This document shows positions 54,601-62,885 of a DNA stretch of 64,000 bases, in pieces. Numbering within the stretch: position 1 is the stretch's first letter; every line of letters begins with the position of its first letter. This DNA is from Dawidia cretensis (GTDB lineage: Bacteria; Bacteroidota; Bacteroidia; Cytophagales; Cyclobacteriaceae), in contig NZ_JAHESE010000015.1 in the NCBI RefSeq assembly GCF_018598175.1, positions 1 to 64,000 on the forward strand, given 5' to 3'. A program made the position numbers and the translations under genes. The notes beneath the pieces were generated by a model, which worked only from the letters and a program-made list of their open reading frames with translations, had not been told where the DNA came from and made no database searches.

Positions 54601-55032
54601 ATTGTGGGGGCGGACAAGCTGCCTGCTTCGCGCGTATTGCAAGCAGAAACGCTGGCATCATCGTGGCTGGAAAATACCGGTAACGGCGAGCTGATTTTGA
54701 AGCCTTTACCCGCCATGGCCCAGCTCTCGTCGATCCAGGATTTCCACGTTGCCGATTTCGATGGTGACGGCGTTGCCGAAGTGCTGGCTGCTGGAAATTT
54801 CTATCCCTATCGTGCACAGTTTGGACGTTGCGACGCGTTTACGGGATGCTTGCTCAAGTTTGAGCACGGCGTGGCTTCGCTGTATGCAACAGGCCTGCCG
54901 TTGTGGCTTACCGGCGACATCCGCGACCTGGCCATGATGCATTTCCGGCAGGGCGGTCCGCGGCTGGTCGTATCGCGAAATGACGACTACGCTTCACTTT
55001 ACGCGCTTACGCCACGCACGGACACACGCTAA
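51643..55032 (+). CDS. VCBS/FG-GAP repeat lipoprotein with ASPIC/UnbV domain
   Basis: 1129 aa. The lipobox is LILFQQC with Cys19, so it is probably surface-exposed and lipid-anchored. Many calcium-binding-type FG-GAP/VCBS repeats are visible (GDLNQDGLPDLYL; ADVNGDGWLDLYL; DYDRDGDLDMFLL; DFDNDGDLDLVVN; DYDHDGDLDLFVG; DINRDGWADLIVV; DADVDGDGDVDFLLG), forming a beta-propeller. Between two propeller blocks is an ASPIC/UnbV domain (YIKLRLDGRKPNKHGIGAAI ... QIDVRWPDGTQSIQ) at about residues 525-610. Such proteins are frequent in SusC/SusD loci and are thought to bind glycans or other surface ligands, but no catalytic role is established. It follows SusD and precedes the glycosidases. Confidence 0.93.
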   Translation: MPQRPSICIGIVLILFQQCSPKKQFTEMSASETGIRFRNQITETEHNNIMTYEYMYNGAGVATGDLNQDGLPDLYLVGNSMPNKLYVNKGQWKFEDITETSGTGGRPDWKTGITMADVNGDGWLDLYLCYSGNTTGERLDKPVIRDHPGRANQLFINRGCEPGGIPTFTESAKAYGLDAIGTFSTQSYFFDYDRDGDLDMFLLNHANMFYAPFYNVKKLRALRHPYFGNKLYRNEGEHFVEVSEAAGIHGSGLNFGLSAAISDLNGDHWPDLYVTNDYDEQDFCYVNNGDGTFREVSHTLFGHLSKYGMGSDIADINNDGLPDVYVVDMLPEDNHRQKLLKGADEYDKVMLAADSGYHFQYMRNTLQLNRGLAPDSLPRFSEVAQLSGISNTDWSWAPLLADFDNDGLRDLFTTNGYLRDYTNQDFLKYKVSDALQKTSKDKQAINVMNLIQTMPATKLKKYIFRNTDGLHFQNVTEAWGLTQETISNGTAYADFDNDGDLDLVVNNLNDEVTLLQNHAESIQQHHYIKLRLDGRKPNKHGIGAAITITLSDGRRLFQEAHFSRGYQSSVEPVMTIGIGNATFAQQIDVRWPDGTQSIQALVTADRLVVIDQATSAPVDADVAMPRPALLTDVTARAGLRFRHRENTHIDFKYQRLLLAQLSRLGGKLAIADVNGDGNDDVFFAGASGQPRKLYLGTNDGHLIDAPQQPWDKGPVLHEDTGMTFFDADGDGDVDLYLVSGGNEFSSGDPFYQDRLYLNDGKGVFQAAFTALPSEQTSGSCVIASDYDHDGDLDLFVGGRLAAQQYPLFPKSYLLRNDTRNGQVKFTDVTETAGHDLSRVGMVTDARWADINRDGWADLIVVGEWMPVSIFINQQGSLAPSTQIPNPKQSRGWWCAITDADVDGDGDVDFLLGNAGLNMALHASTEEPIECFMQDINGDGAIDPIVCSYIQGKRYPHPSRDELLDQVTPLRKRFIRYADYADATIEDIVGADKLPASRVLQAETLASSWLENTGNGELILKPLPAMAQLSSIQDFHVADFDGDGVAEVLAAGNFYPYRAQFGRCDAFTGCLLKFEHGVASLYATGLPLWLTGDIRDLAMMHFRQGGPRLVVSRNDDYASLYALTPRTDTR

Positions 55033-55084
55033 TAAAATAGTACACTGAATTTTAAGCTTTCCTTACGTTACTTACTTTTACCGC

Positions 55085-56527
55085 ATGAACCGTATTCCCT
55101 GCCTTTTTTTCGTATTCCTTTTGGCTGCCTGCCAGAAACCCATGGCCACGCCACCGGCCCCGGTAGCACCTGTTCCCACAGCCGCGCAGCTTGCCTGGCA
55201 CGAAATGGAAACCAACGCCTTTATTCATTTTACCATCAATACCTTTACAGACAAGGAATGGGGATATGGCGATGAGCAGCCCGCCCGCTTTGCGCCGACA
55301 GCGGTCAATACCGGTCAATGGATCAGTACCTTAAAAGATGCCGGTTTTAAAGGCGTCATTCTTACATGTAAACATCACGACGGTTTTTGCCTGTGGCCGT
55401 CTGCCTATACCGAGCACTCCATCAAAAACAGCCCGTACAAAGACGGCAAGGGCGACCTCGTCAAAGAAGTATCCGACGCCTGTAAAGCGCACGGCTTGAA
55501 GTTCGGAGTCTATGCTTCACCATGGGACCGCAACCATGCGGGCTATGGTAAGCCTGAATACATTACGTATTACCGCGATCAGTTGAAAGAGCTATTCTCT
55601 CAATACGGTCCGGTGTTTGAAATGTGGTTTGATGGCGCCAACGGCGGCGACGGCTTCTATGGCGGTGCCAACGAAAAACGCCAGATAGACCGGCAGAAAT
55701 ATTACGACTGGCCGGGCACACTCAACATGGTTCGTGAGATGGAGCCCAACATATTGTTCTTTAGCGATGCAGGTCCGGACATTCGCTGGGTTGGTAACGA
55801 GCGCGGCGAAGCCGGTGAGACCAACTGGAATTCCATCACACCGGATACGTTGTACGCCGGCAAGGCTGATATTGAAACCTTACTGCAGACCGGCAATGCA
55901 CAAGGCACACGGTGGATACCCGCCGAAGTGGATGTATCGATCCGGCCCGGATGGTTCTACCATACCAAAGAAGACTCGCTGGTGAAAACACCCGAGCGAC
56001 TGTTTGAAATTTACCTCTCGTCTGTCGGCCGGGGCTCTACCCTGCTGTTGAATGTTCCGCCCGACGGTCGCGGCCTGATCCATGAAAATGACGTGAAGTC
56101 ATTGCAAGGCTGGCGTCGCCTGATCGACAGTACCTTTGCGCATAACCTCGCGAGCGGCGCTACGGCTACCGCCAGTCATTATCGCGGCGAATCGGAGGCC
56201 TATGATGCAGCTAAGGCCATTGACGGCCAGAAAGACACGTACTGGGCGACAGATGACGACGTCACTGCAGCAGATCTGGAAATTACCTTAGACAAGCCGC
56301 AACGCGTGCAGTATATCTTGCTGCAAGAATATATTGCGCTGGGGCAGCGGGTAGAACAATTTGAGGTTGAAGTGTGGCAGGACAATGCGTGGAAGAAAGT
56401 AGCGTCGGCCACGACCATCGGCTACAAACGCATTGTAAAGCTGGAGCCTGTAGAGACTTCGAAGGTGCGCGTGAAGATCATCGCGGCAAAAGCCTGTCCG
56501 TTGATCTCGCAGATCGGTCTGTACTGA
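55085..56527 (+). CDS. GH29 alpha-L-fucosidase with C-terminal F5/8C (CBM32-like) domain
   Basis: 480 aa, a lipoprotein (FLLAAC lipobox, Cys16). The GH29 barrel shows WHEMETNAFIHFTINTFTDK, LKDAGFKGVILTCKHHDGFC, and the nucleophile Asp183 in FEMWFDGANGG. A discoidin-like domain occupies about 360-480 (NLASGATATASH, DGQKDTYWATDD ... RVKIIAAKACPLISQIGLY). The size and domain order match GH29 subfamily B enzymes, which prefer alpha-1,3/1,4-fucose on Lewis-type structures; that subfamily call is inference. It is followed by GH35 and GH20 genes that would remove the exposed galactose and GlcNAc or GalNAc. Confidence 0.93.
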   Translation: MNRIPCLFFVFLLAACQKPMATPPAPVAPVPTAAQLAWHEMETNAFIHFTINTFTDKEWGYGDEQPARFAPTAVNTGQWISTLKDAGFKGVILTCKHHDGFCLWPSAYTEHSIKNSPYKDGKGDLVKEVSDACKAHGLKFGVYASPWDRNHAGYGKPEYITYYRDQLKELFSQYGPVFEMWFDGANGGDGFYGGANEKRQIDRQKYYDWPGTLNMVREMEPNILFFSDAGPDIRWVGNERGEAGETNWNSITPDTLYAGKADIETLLQTGNAQGTRWIPAEVDVSIRPGWFYHTKEDSLVKTPERLFEIYLSSVGRGSTLLLNVPPDGRGLIHENDVKSLQGWRRLIDSTFAHNLASGATATASHYRGESEAYDAAKAIDGQKDTYWATDDDVTAADLEITLDKPQRVQYILLQEYIALGQRVEQFEVEVWQDNAWKKVASATTIGYKRIVKLEPVETSKVRVKIIAAKACPLISQIGLY

Positions 56528-56565
56528 TCCTATCTATTTTTATTTTGACTGAACGAACATTTTTC

Positions 56566-58425
56566 ATGACACGCTTTTTTTGTTGTTTGGTAGCGCTGGT
56601 ACTGGTGGTAACATCGTACGCCCAACGCAAGACAACTTCTTTTGAGATTAAAGACGGCAAATTCTTGTATAACGGCGAGAGTGTACAAATTCACTCAGGA
56701 GAAATACACTATGCCCGCATTCCGAAAGAATATTGGCAGCACCGTCTGCGCATGGTAAAGGCGATGGGCCTCAACACCATTGCCACATACGTCTTCTGGA
56801 ACTATCACAACACCGCCCCCGGCGTATGGGACTTTCAATCTGAGAATCGAAACCTGACGGAGTTCATTAAGCTCGCACAGCAGGAAGGACTCTTTGTAAT
56901 CCTGCGTCCGGGACCGTATGCTTGTGCTGAATGGGAATTTGGTGGCTACCCGTGGTGGCTCGTGAAAAACAAAGACCTCGTCATTCGCGCCAACAACAAA
57001 GCGTTTCTCGACTCCTGCCACCAGTATATTAACAAGCTTGCCGGCCAGGTAAAATCACTGCAGATCACGCAAGGCGGGCCGATCATCATGGTGCAGGTTG
57101 AAAATGAATTTGGCTCGTATGTATCGCAGCGCAAGGATATTCCCCTGGCGGAGCATCGCCAGTATAACCAAACCATTTATCAGTACCTGCAGCAGGCCGG
57201 ATTTAACGTTCCCTTCTTTACTTCGGATGGCACCTGGCTGTTTGAAGGCGGCAGCTTGCCGGGTGTATTGCCAACAGCCAACGGCGAAGGCAGTATTGAG
57301 AACTTAAAGAAGGCTGTCAACCAATATCACCAGAATCAGGGACCGTACATGGTGGCTGAGTTTTACCCCGGCTGGCTCGACCATTGGGGAGAACCGTTTG
57401 TGCGTATTGGCACGGAGTCAATCGCGCAGCAAACGGAGAAGTATCTGCAAAATCAGGTTCACTTTAATCTTTACATGGTGCACGGCGGTACCAATTTTGG
57501 TTTTACATCCGGCGCGAACTACAACGACGAGCACGACATCCAACCCGACATTACCAGTTACGATTATGATGCCCCCATCAGCGAGGCAGGATGGGCTACG
57601 CCGAAGTATATGGCGTTACGCGACATGATGAAGAAGTACGTTTCCTACCCGGTGCCTGAAATTCCAGCACGTATGTCCGTGCTCAAAGCACAAGACATCG
57701 CGGTATCAAAAGCCGTGAGCTTCTTTGAATGGAAGAACAGCATTAAACCAGTCACCAGCAATGCACCGTTGTCGTTTGAGGATTTAAATCAAGGTAGTGG
57801 CTACGTGCTGTATAGCAAGAAGTTCAATCAACCCATCCAGGGCACGTTGCGTGTGGAAGGCCTTCGTGACTATGCGCTGGTGTATGTCAACGGACGCAAG
57901 GTGGGAGAATTGAACCGCCAGGCCAATGTTTATACACTCGACATCGACATTCCATTCAACGGTCGGCTTGACCTGCTTGTTGAGAATATGGGCCGCGTGA
58001 ACTATGGCGCCAGGATCACCGAAAGCACCAAAGGCATTGTGGCGCCCGTGCGCATCAACGACTACGAAATTACCGGCGACTGGAAAATGTATTCATTCCC
58101 CTTTCAGCATGTGCCGGTAACCAACAGCGTACCGGCGAAGCCCACGGCGGGGCTGCCGGCCATCTACCGCGGCACATTGGAGACGAACCAGCCGGGTGAT
58201 GTTTTCCTCGACATGCAGGGTTGGGGCAAAGGCATTGTCTTTGTCAACGGCCATCATGCCGGTCGCTATTGGAAAGTCGGACCACAACAAACGCTATACA
58301 TCCCGGGATGCTGGCTTCAGAAAGGCAAAAACGAATTTGTCATCTTTGAACAACAGCACGACACGGAACACAACGTACTAAAGACGGTCGAAGCACCGAT
58401 CCTGGAATCAATCCCCGCGGAGTAA
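56566..58425 (+). CDS. GH35 beta-galactosidase
   Basis: About 619 aa from the ATG at 56566, which gives a good signal peptide (MTRFFCCLVALVLVVTSYAQ); the longer frame overlaps the fucosidase gene. The GH35 core shows LYNGESVQIHSGEIHYARIP, LNTIATYVFWNYHNTAPGVW and LRPGPYACAEWEFGGYPWWL. The acid/base is Glu181 in VQVENEFGSY and the nucleophile is Glu265 in MVAEFYPGWLDHWGE. The C-terminal beta domains (DYALVYVNGRKVGELNRQ; GIVFVNGHHAGRYWKVGPQQ) are standard. It removes terminal beta-linked galactose. The signal peptide lacks a lipobox, so it is probably periplasmic, acting after import through SusC/SusD. Confidence 0.96.
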   Translation: MTRFFCCLVALVLVVTSYAQRKTTSFEIKDGKFLYNGESVQIHSGEIHYARIPKEYWQHRLRMVKAMGLNTIATYVFWNYHNTAPGVWDFQSENRNLTEFIKLAQQEGLFVILRPGPYACAEWEFGGYPWWLVKNKDLVIRANNKAFLDSCHQYINKLAGQVKSLQITQGGPIIMVQVENEFGSYVSQRKDIPLAEHRQYNQTIYQYLQQAGFNVPFFTSDGTWLFEGGSLPGVLPTANGEGSIENLKKAVNQYHQNQGPYMVAEFYPGWLDHWGEPFVRIGTESIAQQTEKYLQNQVHFNLYMVHGGTNFGFTSGANYNDEHDIQPDITSYDYDAPISEAGWATPKYMALRDMMKKYVSYPVPEIPARMSVLKAQDIAVSKAVSFFEWKNSIKPVTSNAPLSFEDLNQGSGYVLYSKKFNQPIQGTLRVEGLRDYALVYVNGRKVGELNRQANVYTLDIDIPFNGRLDLLVENMGRVNYGARITESTKGIVAPVRINDYEITGDWKMYSFPFQHVPVTNSVPAKPTAGLPAIYRGTLETNQPGDVFLDMQGWGKGIVFVNGHHAGRYWKVGPQQTLYIPGCWLQKGKNEFVIFEQQHDTEHNVLKTVEAPILESIPAE

Positions 58426-58452
58426 CATCATCCACCCTGTCTTAACGTGAAC

Positions 58453-60777
58453 ATGAGAATACAATTGTTTTTAATAGCCTGTGTCGTTTTGTTGGCGCAG
58501 TGCACCCCACGCGAAAAGGCAGCCTTACCAGGCCCCGTCGCGATTATACCCGAACCGGCCCAACTGCAGACCGGCAATGGCTATTTTGAGATCAATGCAC
58601 AAACGGTCATTCAACTGGCGGCCGACACCGGCAACGTTGCGGGTGTAGCACATTACCTGAGCGAGCTGTTGCATGGCGCTTCGTCGTTTGAGATTCCCAT
58701 AAAGAAGGTCGACACCTTTACCACGGGCCACGCCATTCACTTGCGGCTGATACAAGGACAGCCGGCCGAAAGCTATAGTGTTACGGTAAGTCCGGATGTT
58801 ATCAACCTGGAAGCGTCGGATGCCGCAGGGCTCTTTTATGCCGTACAAAGCTTACGGCAACTACTGCCTGCGGCCATTGAAACCAAAGACCACCAGACCA
58901 GCGCGTGGACCGTGCCGGCTGTTACACTGCATGACGCACCGCGCTATGCGTGGCGTGGCATGCACCTGGATGTGTCTCGTCACTTCTTCTCACCCGACTT
59001 TATCCGGACGTTCATCGACCGCATGGCGCTGTATAAGTTCAATACCCTGCACTGGCACCTGACCGATGACCAGGGCTGGCGCCTTGAGATTAAGCGCTAC
59101 CCGCGGCTCACACAAGCCGGTGCGTGGCGTGCGTTGAACAATCAGGACTCTGTCTGCCTGGAGAAGGCCAAAGCCGATCCTACCTATGCGTTGCCCGAGG
59201 AGTTCTTCCGCACGTCGGAAGGCCAGCGGCAGTACGGCGGATTTTATACCCAGGAGGAAGTACGCGACATCATTGCCTACGCACAACAACGTATGATTAC
59301 GATCGTTCCCGAGATTGATATGCCGGGGCACATGCTGGCTGCGATCCAGGCGGTACCTACCCTGACGTGCACAGACGAAAGCAGCTGGGGCAAACTATTT
59401 ACAACACCTTTGTGCCCATGCGAAGAGACTACTTATAAGTTTATCGAAGAGGTGTTGAGCGAAGTAGCCGGTCTTTTCCCGGGGCCTTACCTGCACATTG
59501 GCGCCGACGAAGTAGACGAAGCCACATGGATCACCTCGGGCACCTGCGCCGGTATGATGAAACGCGAAGGCATGAAGACTGCCCGCGACCTGCACGGTTA
59601 TTTTGTCAACCGCGCCCGCCAGATTGTGGAGAAGCTTGGTAAAAAAGCGATTGGATGGGACGAAGTGTTAGACAGCAACGCCGACACGGCATTGACCGTG
59701 ATGTACTGGCGTGGCTGGGTAAAGGATGCGCCGGTGAAGGCTGTTACCAGAGGCCATGAGCTCATCATGAGTCCCACCTCGCACTGTTACTTCGATTACC
59801 AGCCCGACCAAACTTCGTTGAAACATACCTACTTCTTCAACCCCGTACCCGAAGGCCTGACACCCGGATCTGAGAAAAGGCTCAAGGGTGTTCAAGCCAA
59901 CATCTGGACGGAATATATCCCGACGGAGGATCGCCTCGACTTCATGACTATGCCACGCATGGTAGCCCTGGCGGAAGTAGCCTGGAGCCAGCAAAAGGAT
60001 TGGGACAGCTTCCAGGAGCGCATGGGCATACACTACGGACGCCTGGATGCCCTCGGCGTGCACTACCGCCTGCCCGACATTCCGGACCTGCCGCAGCACG
60101 TTGTCTTTACCGACACGGCACACATTGCGTTGACCATCCCGAATGGCATCACCGCATTGCGGTATACAACCAATGGAACACTGCCCGACAGCACCGCTAC
60201 CCTATACCACAAAGCCTTTACACTCGACACCACAGCCACCTTGAAGATGGTTAGCTATGGCGCACACGGACGTGCCGGCAACGCGTATACCATCCGGTAT
60301 GAAAAGCAAACTTACCTGGTAGGCGTTACGCCGGCGAATACAAAGCCCGGCCTGGCCTGTGCGTATTACCCCAGTCATCGCTCCTATCGCTCGGTGGAGA
60401 AGTTTGTGCCCACCGATCTGAAGGCAACCGTGCCAGTACCTTCTGTCCTCATACCCGACATAGCGACGGCGACAGATGGGTTTGGATTGGCCTTTACAGG
60501 ATATCTCAACGTAGCCGAAAAAGGCATCTATACTTTCTATCTTTCTTCTGACGATGGCAGTGTATTGAAGATAGGCGATCGCCTGGTGGTGAACAACGAT
60601 GGCGAACATGGCGACCGGGAGATCGGCGGCCAGGTAGCGCTTGATAAAGGCTGGCATCCCATTAACCTACGGTACTTCGACGGCGGCGGCGGTAAGAGCC
60701 TGACGCTGTTATACGAAGGTCCAGGCATCACAAAACAAGCCATACCGGCAACGGCATTAGCATCCGAAAAACCGTAA
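58453..60777 (+). CDS. GH20 beta-N-acetylhexosaminidase with chitobiase-C and PA14 domains
   Basis: About 774 aa from the ATG at 58453; a GTG two codons upstream is less likely. It is a lipoprotein (VVLLAQC lipobox). Domains are the GH20b N-terminal domain (about 30-155), the GH20 barrel (YAWRGMHLDVSRHFFSPDFI; LHWHLTDDQGWRLEIKRYP) with the catalytic pair Asp352-Glu353 in HIGADEVDEATW, a short chitobiase C-terminal-like domain (LRYTTNGTLPDSTATLYHKA), and a PA14 domain at about 625-770 (GYLNVAEKGIYTFYLSSDDG). It removes terminal beta-GlcNAc or GalNAc by substrate-assisted catalysis. PA14 probably binds glycan. Confidence 0.96.
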   Translation: MRIQLFLIACVVLLAQCTPREKAALPGPVAIIPEPAQLQTGNGYFEINAQTVIQLAADTGNVAGVAHYLSELLHGASSFEIPIKKVDTFTTGHAIHLRLIQGQPAESYSVTVSPDVINLEASDAAGLFYAVQSLRQLLPAAIETKDHQTSAWTVPAVTLHDAPRYAWRGMHLDVSRHFFSPDFIRTFIDRMALYKFNTLHWHLTDDQGWRLEIKRYPRLTQAGAWRALNNQDSVCLEKAKADPTYALPEEFFRTSEGQRQYGGFYTQEEVRDIIAYAQQRMITIVPEIDMPGHMLAAIQAVPTLTCTDESSWGKLFTTPLCPCEETTYKFIEEVLSEVAGLFPGPYLHIGADEVDEATWITSGTCAGMMKREGMKTARDLHGYFVNRARQIVEKLGKKAIGWDEVLDSNADTALTVMYWRGWVKDAPVKAVTRGHELIMSPTSHCYFDYQPDQTSLKHTYFFNPVPEGLTPGSEKRLKGVQANIWTEYIPTEDRLDFMTMPRMVALAEVAWSQQKDWDSFQERMGIHYGRLDALGVHYRLPDIPDLPQHVVFTDTAHIALTIPNGITALRYTTNGTLPDSTATLYHKAFTLDTTATLKMVSYGAHGRAGNAYTIRYEKQTYLVGVTPANTKPGLACAYYPSHRSYRSVEKFVPTDLKATVPVPSVLIPDIATATDGFGLAFTGYLNVAEKGIYTFYLSSDDGSVLKIGDRLVVNNDGEHGDREIGGQVALDKGWHPINLRYFDGGGGKSLTLLYEGPGITKQAIPATALASEKP

Positions 60778-60798
60778 CATCGGTCTTCATGAGCAACG

Positions 60799-60840
60799 TG
60801 TGAGAGCGAAGAAAAAGAAATACCCGTATCCGCTCTCACA
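60799..60840 (+). other. Inverted repeat after the glycosidase operon
   Basis: TGTGAGAGCG (60799-60808) and CGCTCTCACA (60831-60840) form a perfect 10-bp inverted repeat with a 22-base A-rich loop. It sits 21 bp after the GH20 stop and before the oxidase-like gene. No T-run follows, so it may be a factor-independent terminator of poor quality, an mRNA-end stabiliser, or an operator of the next gene. Confidence 0.4.
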
Positions 60841-60895
60841 CTCGCTCTGTTCCCATCGGGCATAGTTTTTACCCTGCTGCTCATAAAACCACTTT

Positions 60896-61432
60896 ATGAA
60901 CAGCATCAACCAACAACAAGCCGAAGATAACTATCAAGACCTACGCGGCACAGAGGCAGTCGATAAGCTCAAAGAGTTAAGCGACAAGGCCAAGAATTGT
61001 TTCTTCTGTACGAATATTAAGTCCGGGGCGCCGTTCGCAACGCGGCCGATGGCGATTCAACAGATTGATGACGATGGCACATGTTGGTTCCTAAGTGCTA
61101 CCGATAGCCACACAAACACCCACATTGCGAAAGACCCGGCCGTGCAGCTCTTGCTGAAAGGATCCGAGTTCTCGGACTTTCTAACACTCTACGGCCATGC
61201 CACCATCAGCCGGGATAAGAAAAAAATACACGAGCTTTGGAACCCCATATTTAAGACCTGGTTTACAGAAGGGGAAGACGATCCACGTATTTCTGTAATC
61301 CAGGTGAAGCCTGTGGATGCATACTATTGGGATACAAAACACGGCCAAATCGTAGGCTTTGCAAAACAGATTATCGGCGCGGTGACCGGCAAGACATTAG
61401 ATGATTCAATCGAGGGTAAATTACGATTGTAG
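60896..61432 (+). CDS. Pyridoxamine-5'-phosphate-oxidase-fold protein (general stress protein 26-like)
   Basis: 178 aa, soluble, no signal peptide. The pattern FFCTNIKSGAPFATRPMAIQ, GTCWFLSATDSHTNTHI, VQLLLKGSEFSDFLTLYGHA and WNPIFKTWFTEGEDDPRISV is that of the flavin-binding split-barrel family related to B. subtilis general stress protein 26. It likely binds FMN/FAD or a heme-like cofactor; the substrate is unknown. It appears to be a single-gene unit, unrelated to the glycan locus upstream. Confidence 0.9.
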   Translation: MNSINQQQAEDNYQDLRGTEAVDKLKELSDKAKNCFFCTNIKSGAPFATRPMAIQQIDDDGTCWFLSATDSHTNTHIAKDPAVQLLLKGSEFSDFLTLYGHATISRDKKKIHELWNPIFKTWFTEGEDDPRISVIQVKPVDAYYWDTKHGQIVGFAKQIIGAVTGKTLDDSIEGKLRL

Positions 61433-61473
61433 TCTATTAAGCCTGAACAATTCAGGACCATAAGTGTCCATTA

Positions 61474-61509
61474 CTGAAGACTCGTGCCTACCCTGGCGCC
61501 AGTCTTCAG
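61474..61509. repeat. Third member of the AGTCTTCAG palindrome family
   Basis: CTGAAGACT (61474-61482) and AGTCTTCAG (61501-61509) form a perfect 9-bp inverted repeat with an 18-base loop between convergent genes. The core is the same as in the repeats at 7474-7487 and 7543-7564, 54 kb away. Confidence 0.6.
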
Positions 61510-61532
61510 ACGTATCCATGTACCGACAATAT

Positions 61533-62867
61533 TCACCCATTTAAAATCTTGCTCTTCTCAGCATCAAACTCCGCCTGAGTAAGTACCCCCGCATCCAACA
61601 AATCCTTCAAATCCAGTAAAGCCTGCTTTTTATTTATAGCCGGAGCACCATTCGTAACGGTTGGTGTGGCCGCAGCCGGCGCTGATTGTTTAGGCGCACC
61701 GTATTGCAGCAACAACGCTGTAATCTCGTTATATCCCTTGATATTCGAATAGTCAATCGCCTTCTGCTCCTTCACATTTACCACCGTAGGATCCGCACCT
61801 TGTTCGAGCAGGTATTTAACAGCATCCTTCTTACCATTCGCCGTTGCGTAGTGTAATGCTGTATTACCAGATTCGTCTTGTATATTGATCGTAGCCCCGC
61901 GTTCCAGCAACAGCTTAATCATGCTCATGTGGCCGCTTTTCACGGCCAGGTGGAGCAGGCTTTCGCCGCCATATTCGTACGTCGTGTTGAGCGTGAAGCT
62001 GCTTTGTACCGACAGGTTGCTGGCGGTCTCAACCCAATCGAGATAGGTGTTCATCGACGCAGTCGCGCCGGTCATAGGACGGCTGTGATTTACATCCAGG
62101 CCGTGGTCCAGGAAGAGCGCTACAATTTCTTTTTGATTATTCGCGCATGCATACCAGATCGGTGATACACCATTCTTAGACGACACAAACAGATTGGCTC
62201 CTTTCGAGACCAACAAGTTTACCAGCATGCGGTTCGTTTCGTAACACGCCATCAGCAACGCGTTTTCGCCTGTGTGGTTGATGTGATCGACATTGGCGCC
62301 GTTGGTCAGCAACAGCTCCACCATCGGCATGTGTTTCGACCGGACGGCAAACAACAGCGGCGAGTCGCCTTGTTTATTGGTGGTATTGACGTTCGCGCCA
62401 TGCTGGAGCAGTAACGTGACGATCTCCGTGTTGCGCCAGGAGGCGGCGATGAGCAAGGGTGTCTCGGCCTGATTGTTCTCAGCGTCGACGGCCACTCCCC
62501 TTTCCAGCAATTGTTTGACAACTTCGGTTTGACCAGTCTGTGCTGTCAGGTGTAGCAGGCTGTTGCCATTCAGGTCGTTGATGTCGGTGCGCGCGCCTTG
62601 TTCCAGTAAGTATACCGCTGTTTGTTTCTGTTTTTGCAGAGTGGCAAAGAACAGCGGTGTCTCACCCTGGTGATCTTCGTAGTCGAGGTCTGCGCCGGCG
62701 GCAATCAGCAGCTTGACGATATCCAGGTATCCGCGGTGAGCAGCGTAGTGTAACGCCGTACGGCCCTTTTCGTCAGTATATTTTATATCCACTTCGTTGT
62801 TGGCCAGTAAAAGCTCGGCAATCTTACGTTTGCCTTCTTCACAGGCAATGATAAAGGATTGAGACAT
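61533..62867 (-). CDS. Ankyrin-repeat protein with C-terminal SHOCT domain
   Basis: 444 aa, no signal peptide. About ten ankyrin repeats fill residues 1-385 (GRTALHYAAHRGYLDIVKLL; GNSLLHLTAQTGQTEVVKQL; GNTALHYATANGKKDAVKYL). An insert of about 45 residues (DHGLDVNHSRPMTGATASMN ... TLNTTYEYGG) interrupts the array near residue 265. A Pro/Ala linker leads to a SHOCT motif at the end (LLDLKDLLDAGVLTQAEFDA then EKSKILNG). SHOCT is a short helical hairpin found at the ends of oligomerising proteins. The protein probably binds other proteins in the cytoplasm; the partners are unknown. It is in tandem with a second ankyrin gene 18 bp upstream. Confidence 0.9.
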   Translation of the reverse strand: MSQSFIIACEEGKRKIAELLLANNEVDIKYTDEKGRTALHYAAHRGYLDIVKLLIAAGADLDYEDHQGETPLFFATLQKQKQTAVYLLEQGARTDINDLNGNSLLHLTAQTGQTEVVKQLLERGVAVDAENNQAETPLLIAASWRNTEIVTLLLQHGANVNTTNKQGDSPLLFAVRSKHMPMVELLLTNGANVDHINHTGENALLMACYETNRMLVNLLVSKGANLFVSSKNGVSPIWYACANNQKEIVALFLDHGLDVNHSRPMTGATASMNTYLDWVETASNLSVQSSFTLNTTYEYGGESLLHLAVKSGHMSMIKLLLERGATINIQDESGNTALHYATANGKKDAVKYLLEQGADPTVVNVKEQKAIDYSNIKGYNEITALLLQYGAPKQSAPAAATPTVTNGAPAINKKQALLDLKDLLDAGVLTQAEFDAEKSKILNG

Positions 62868-62885
62868 GTATGAATGGGGTTTTTA

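Noticed and set aside
60799-60840. Calling the inverted repeat after GH20 a firm intrinsic terminator.
   Set aside because: The 22-base loop is large and no T-run follows.
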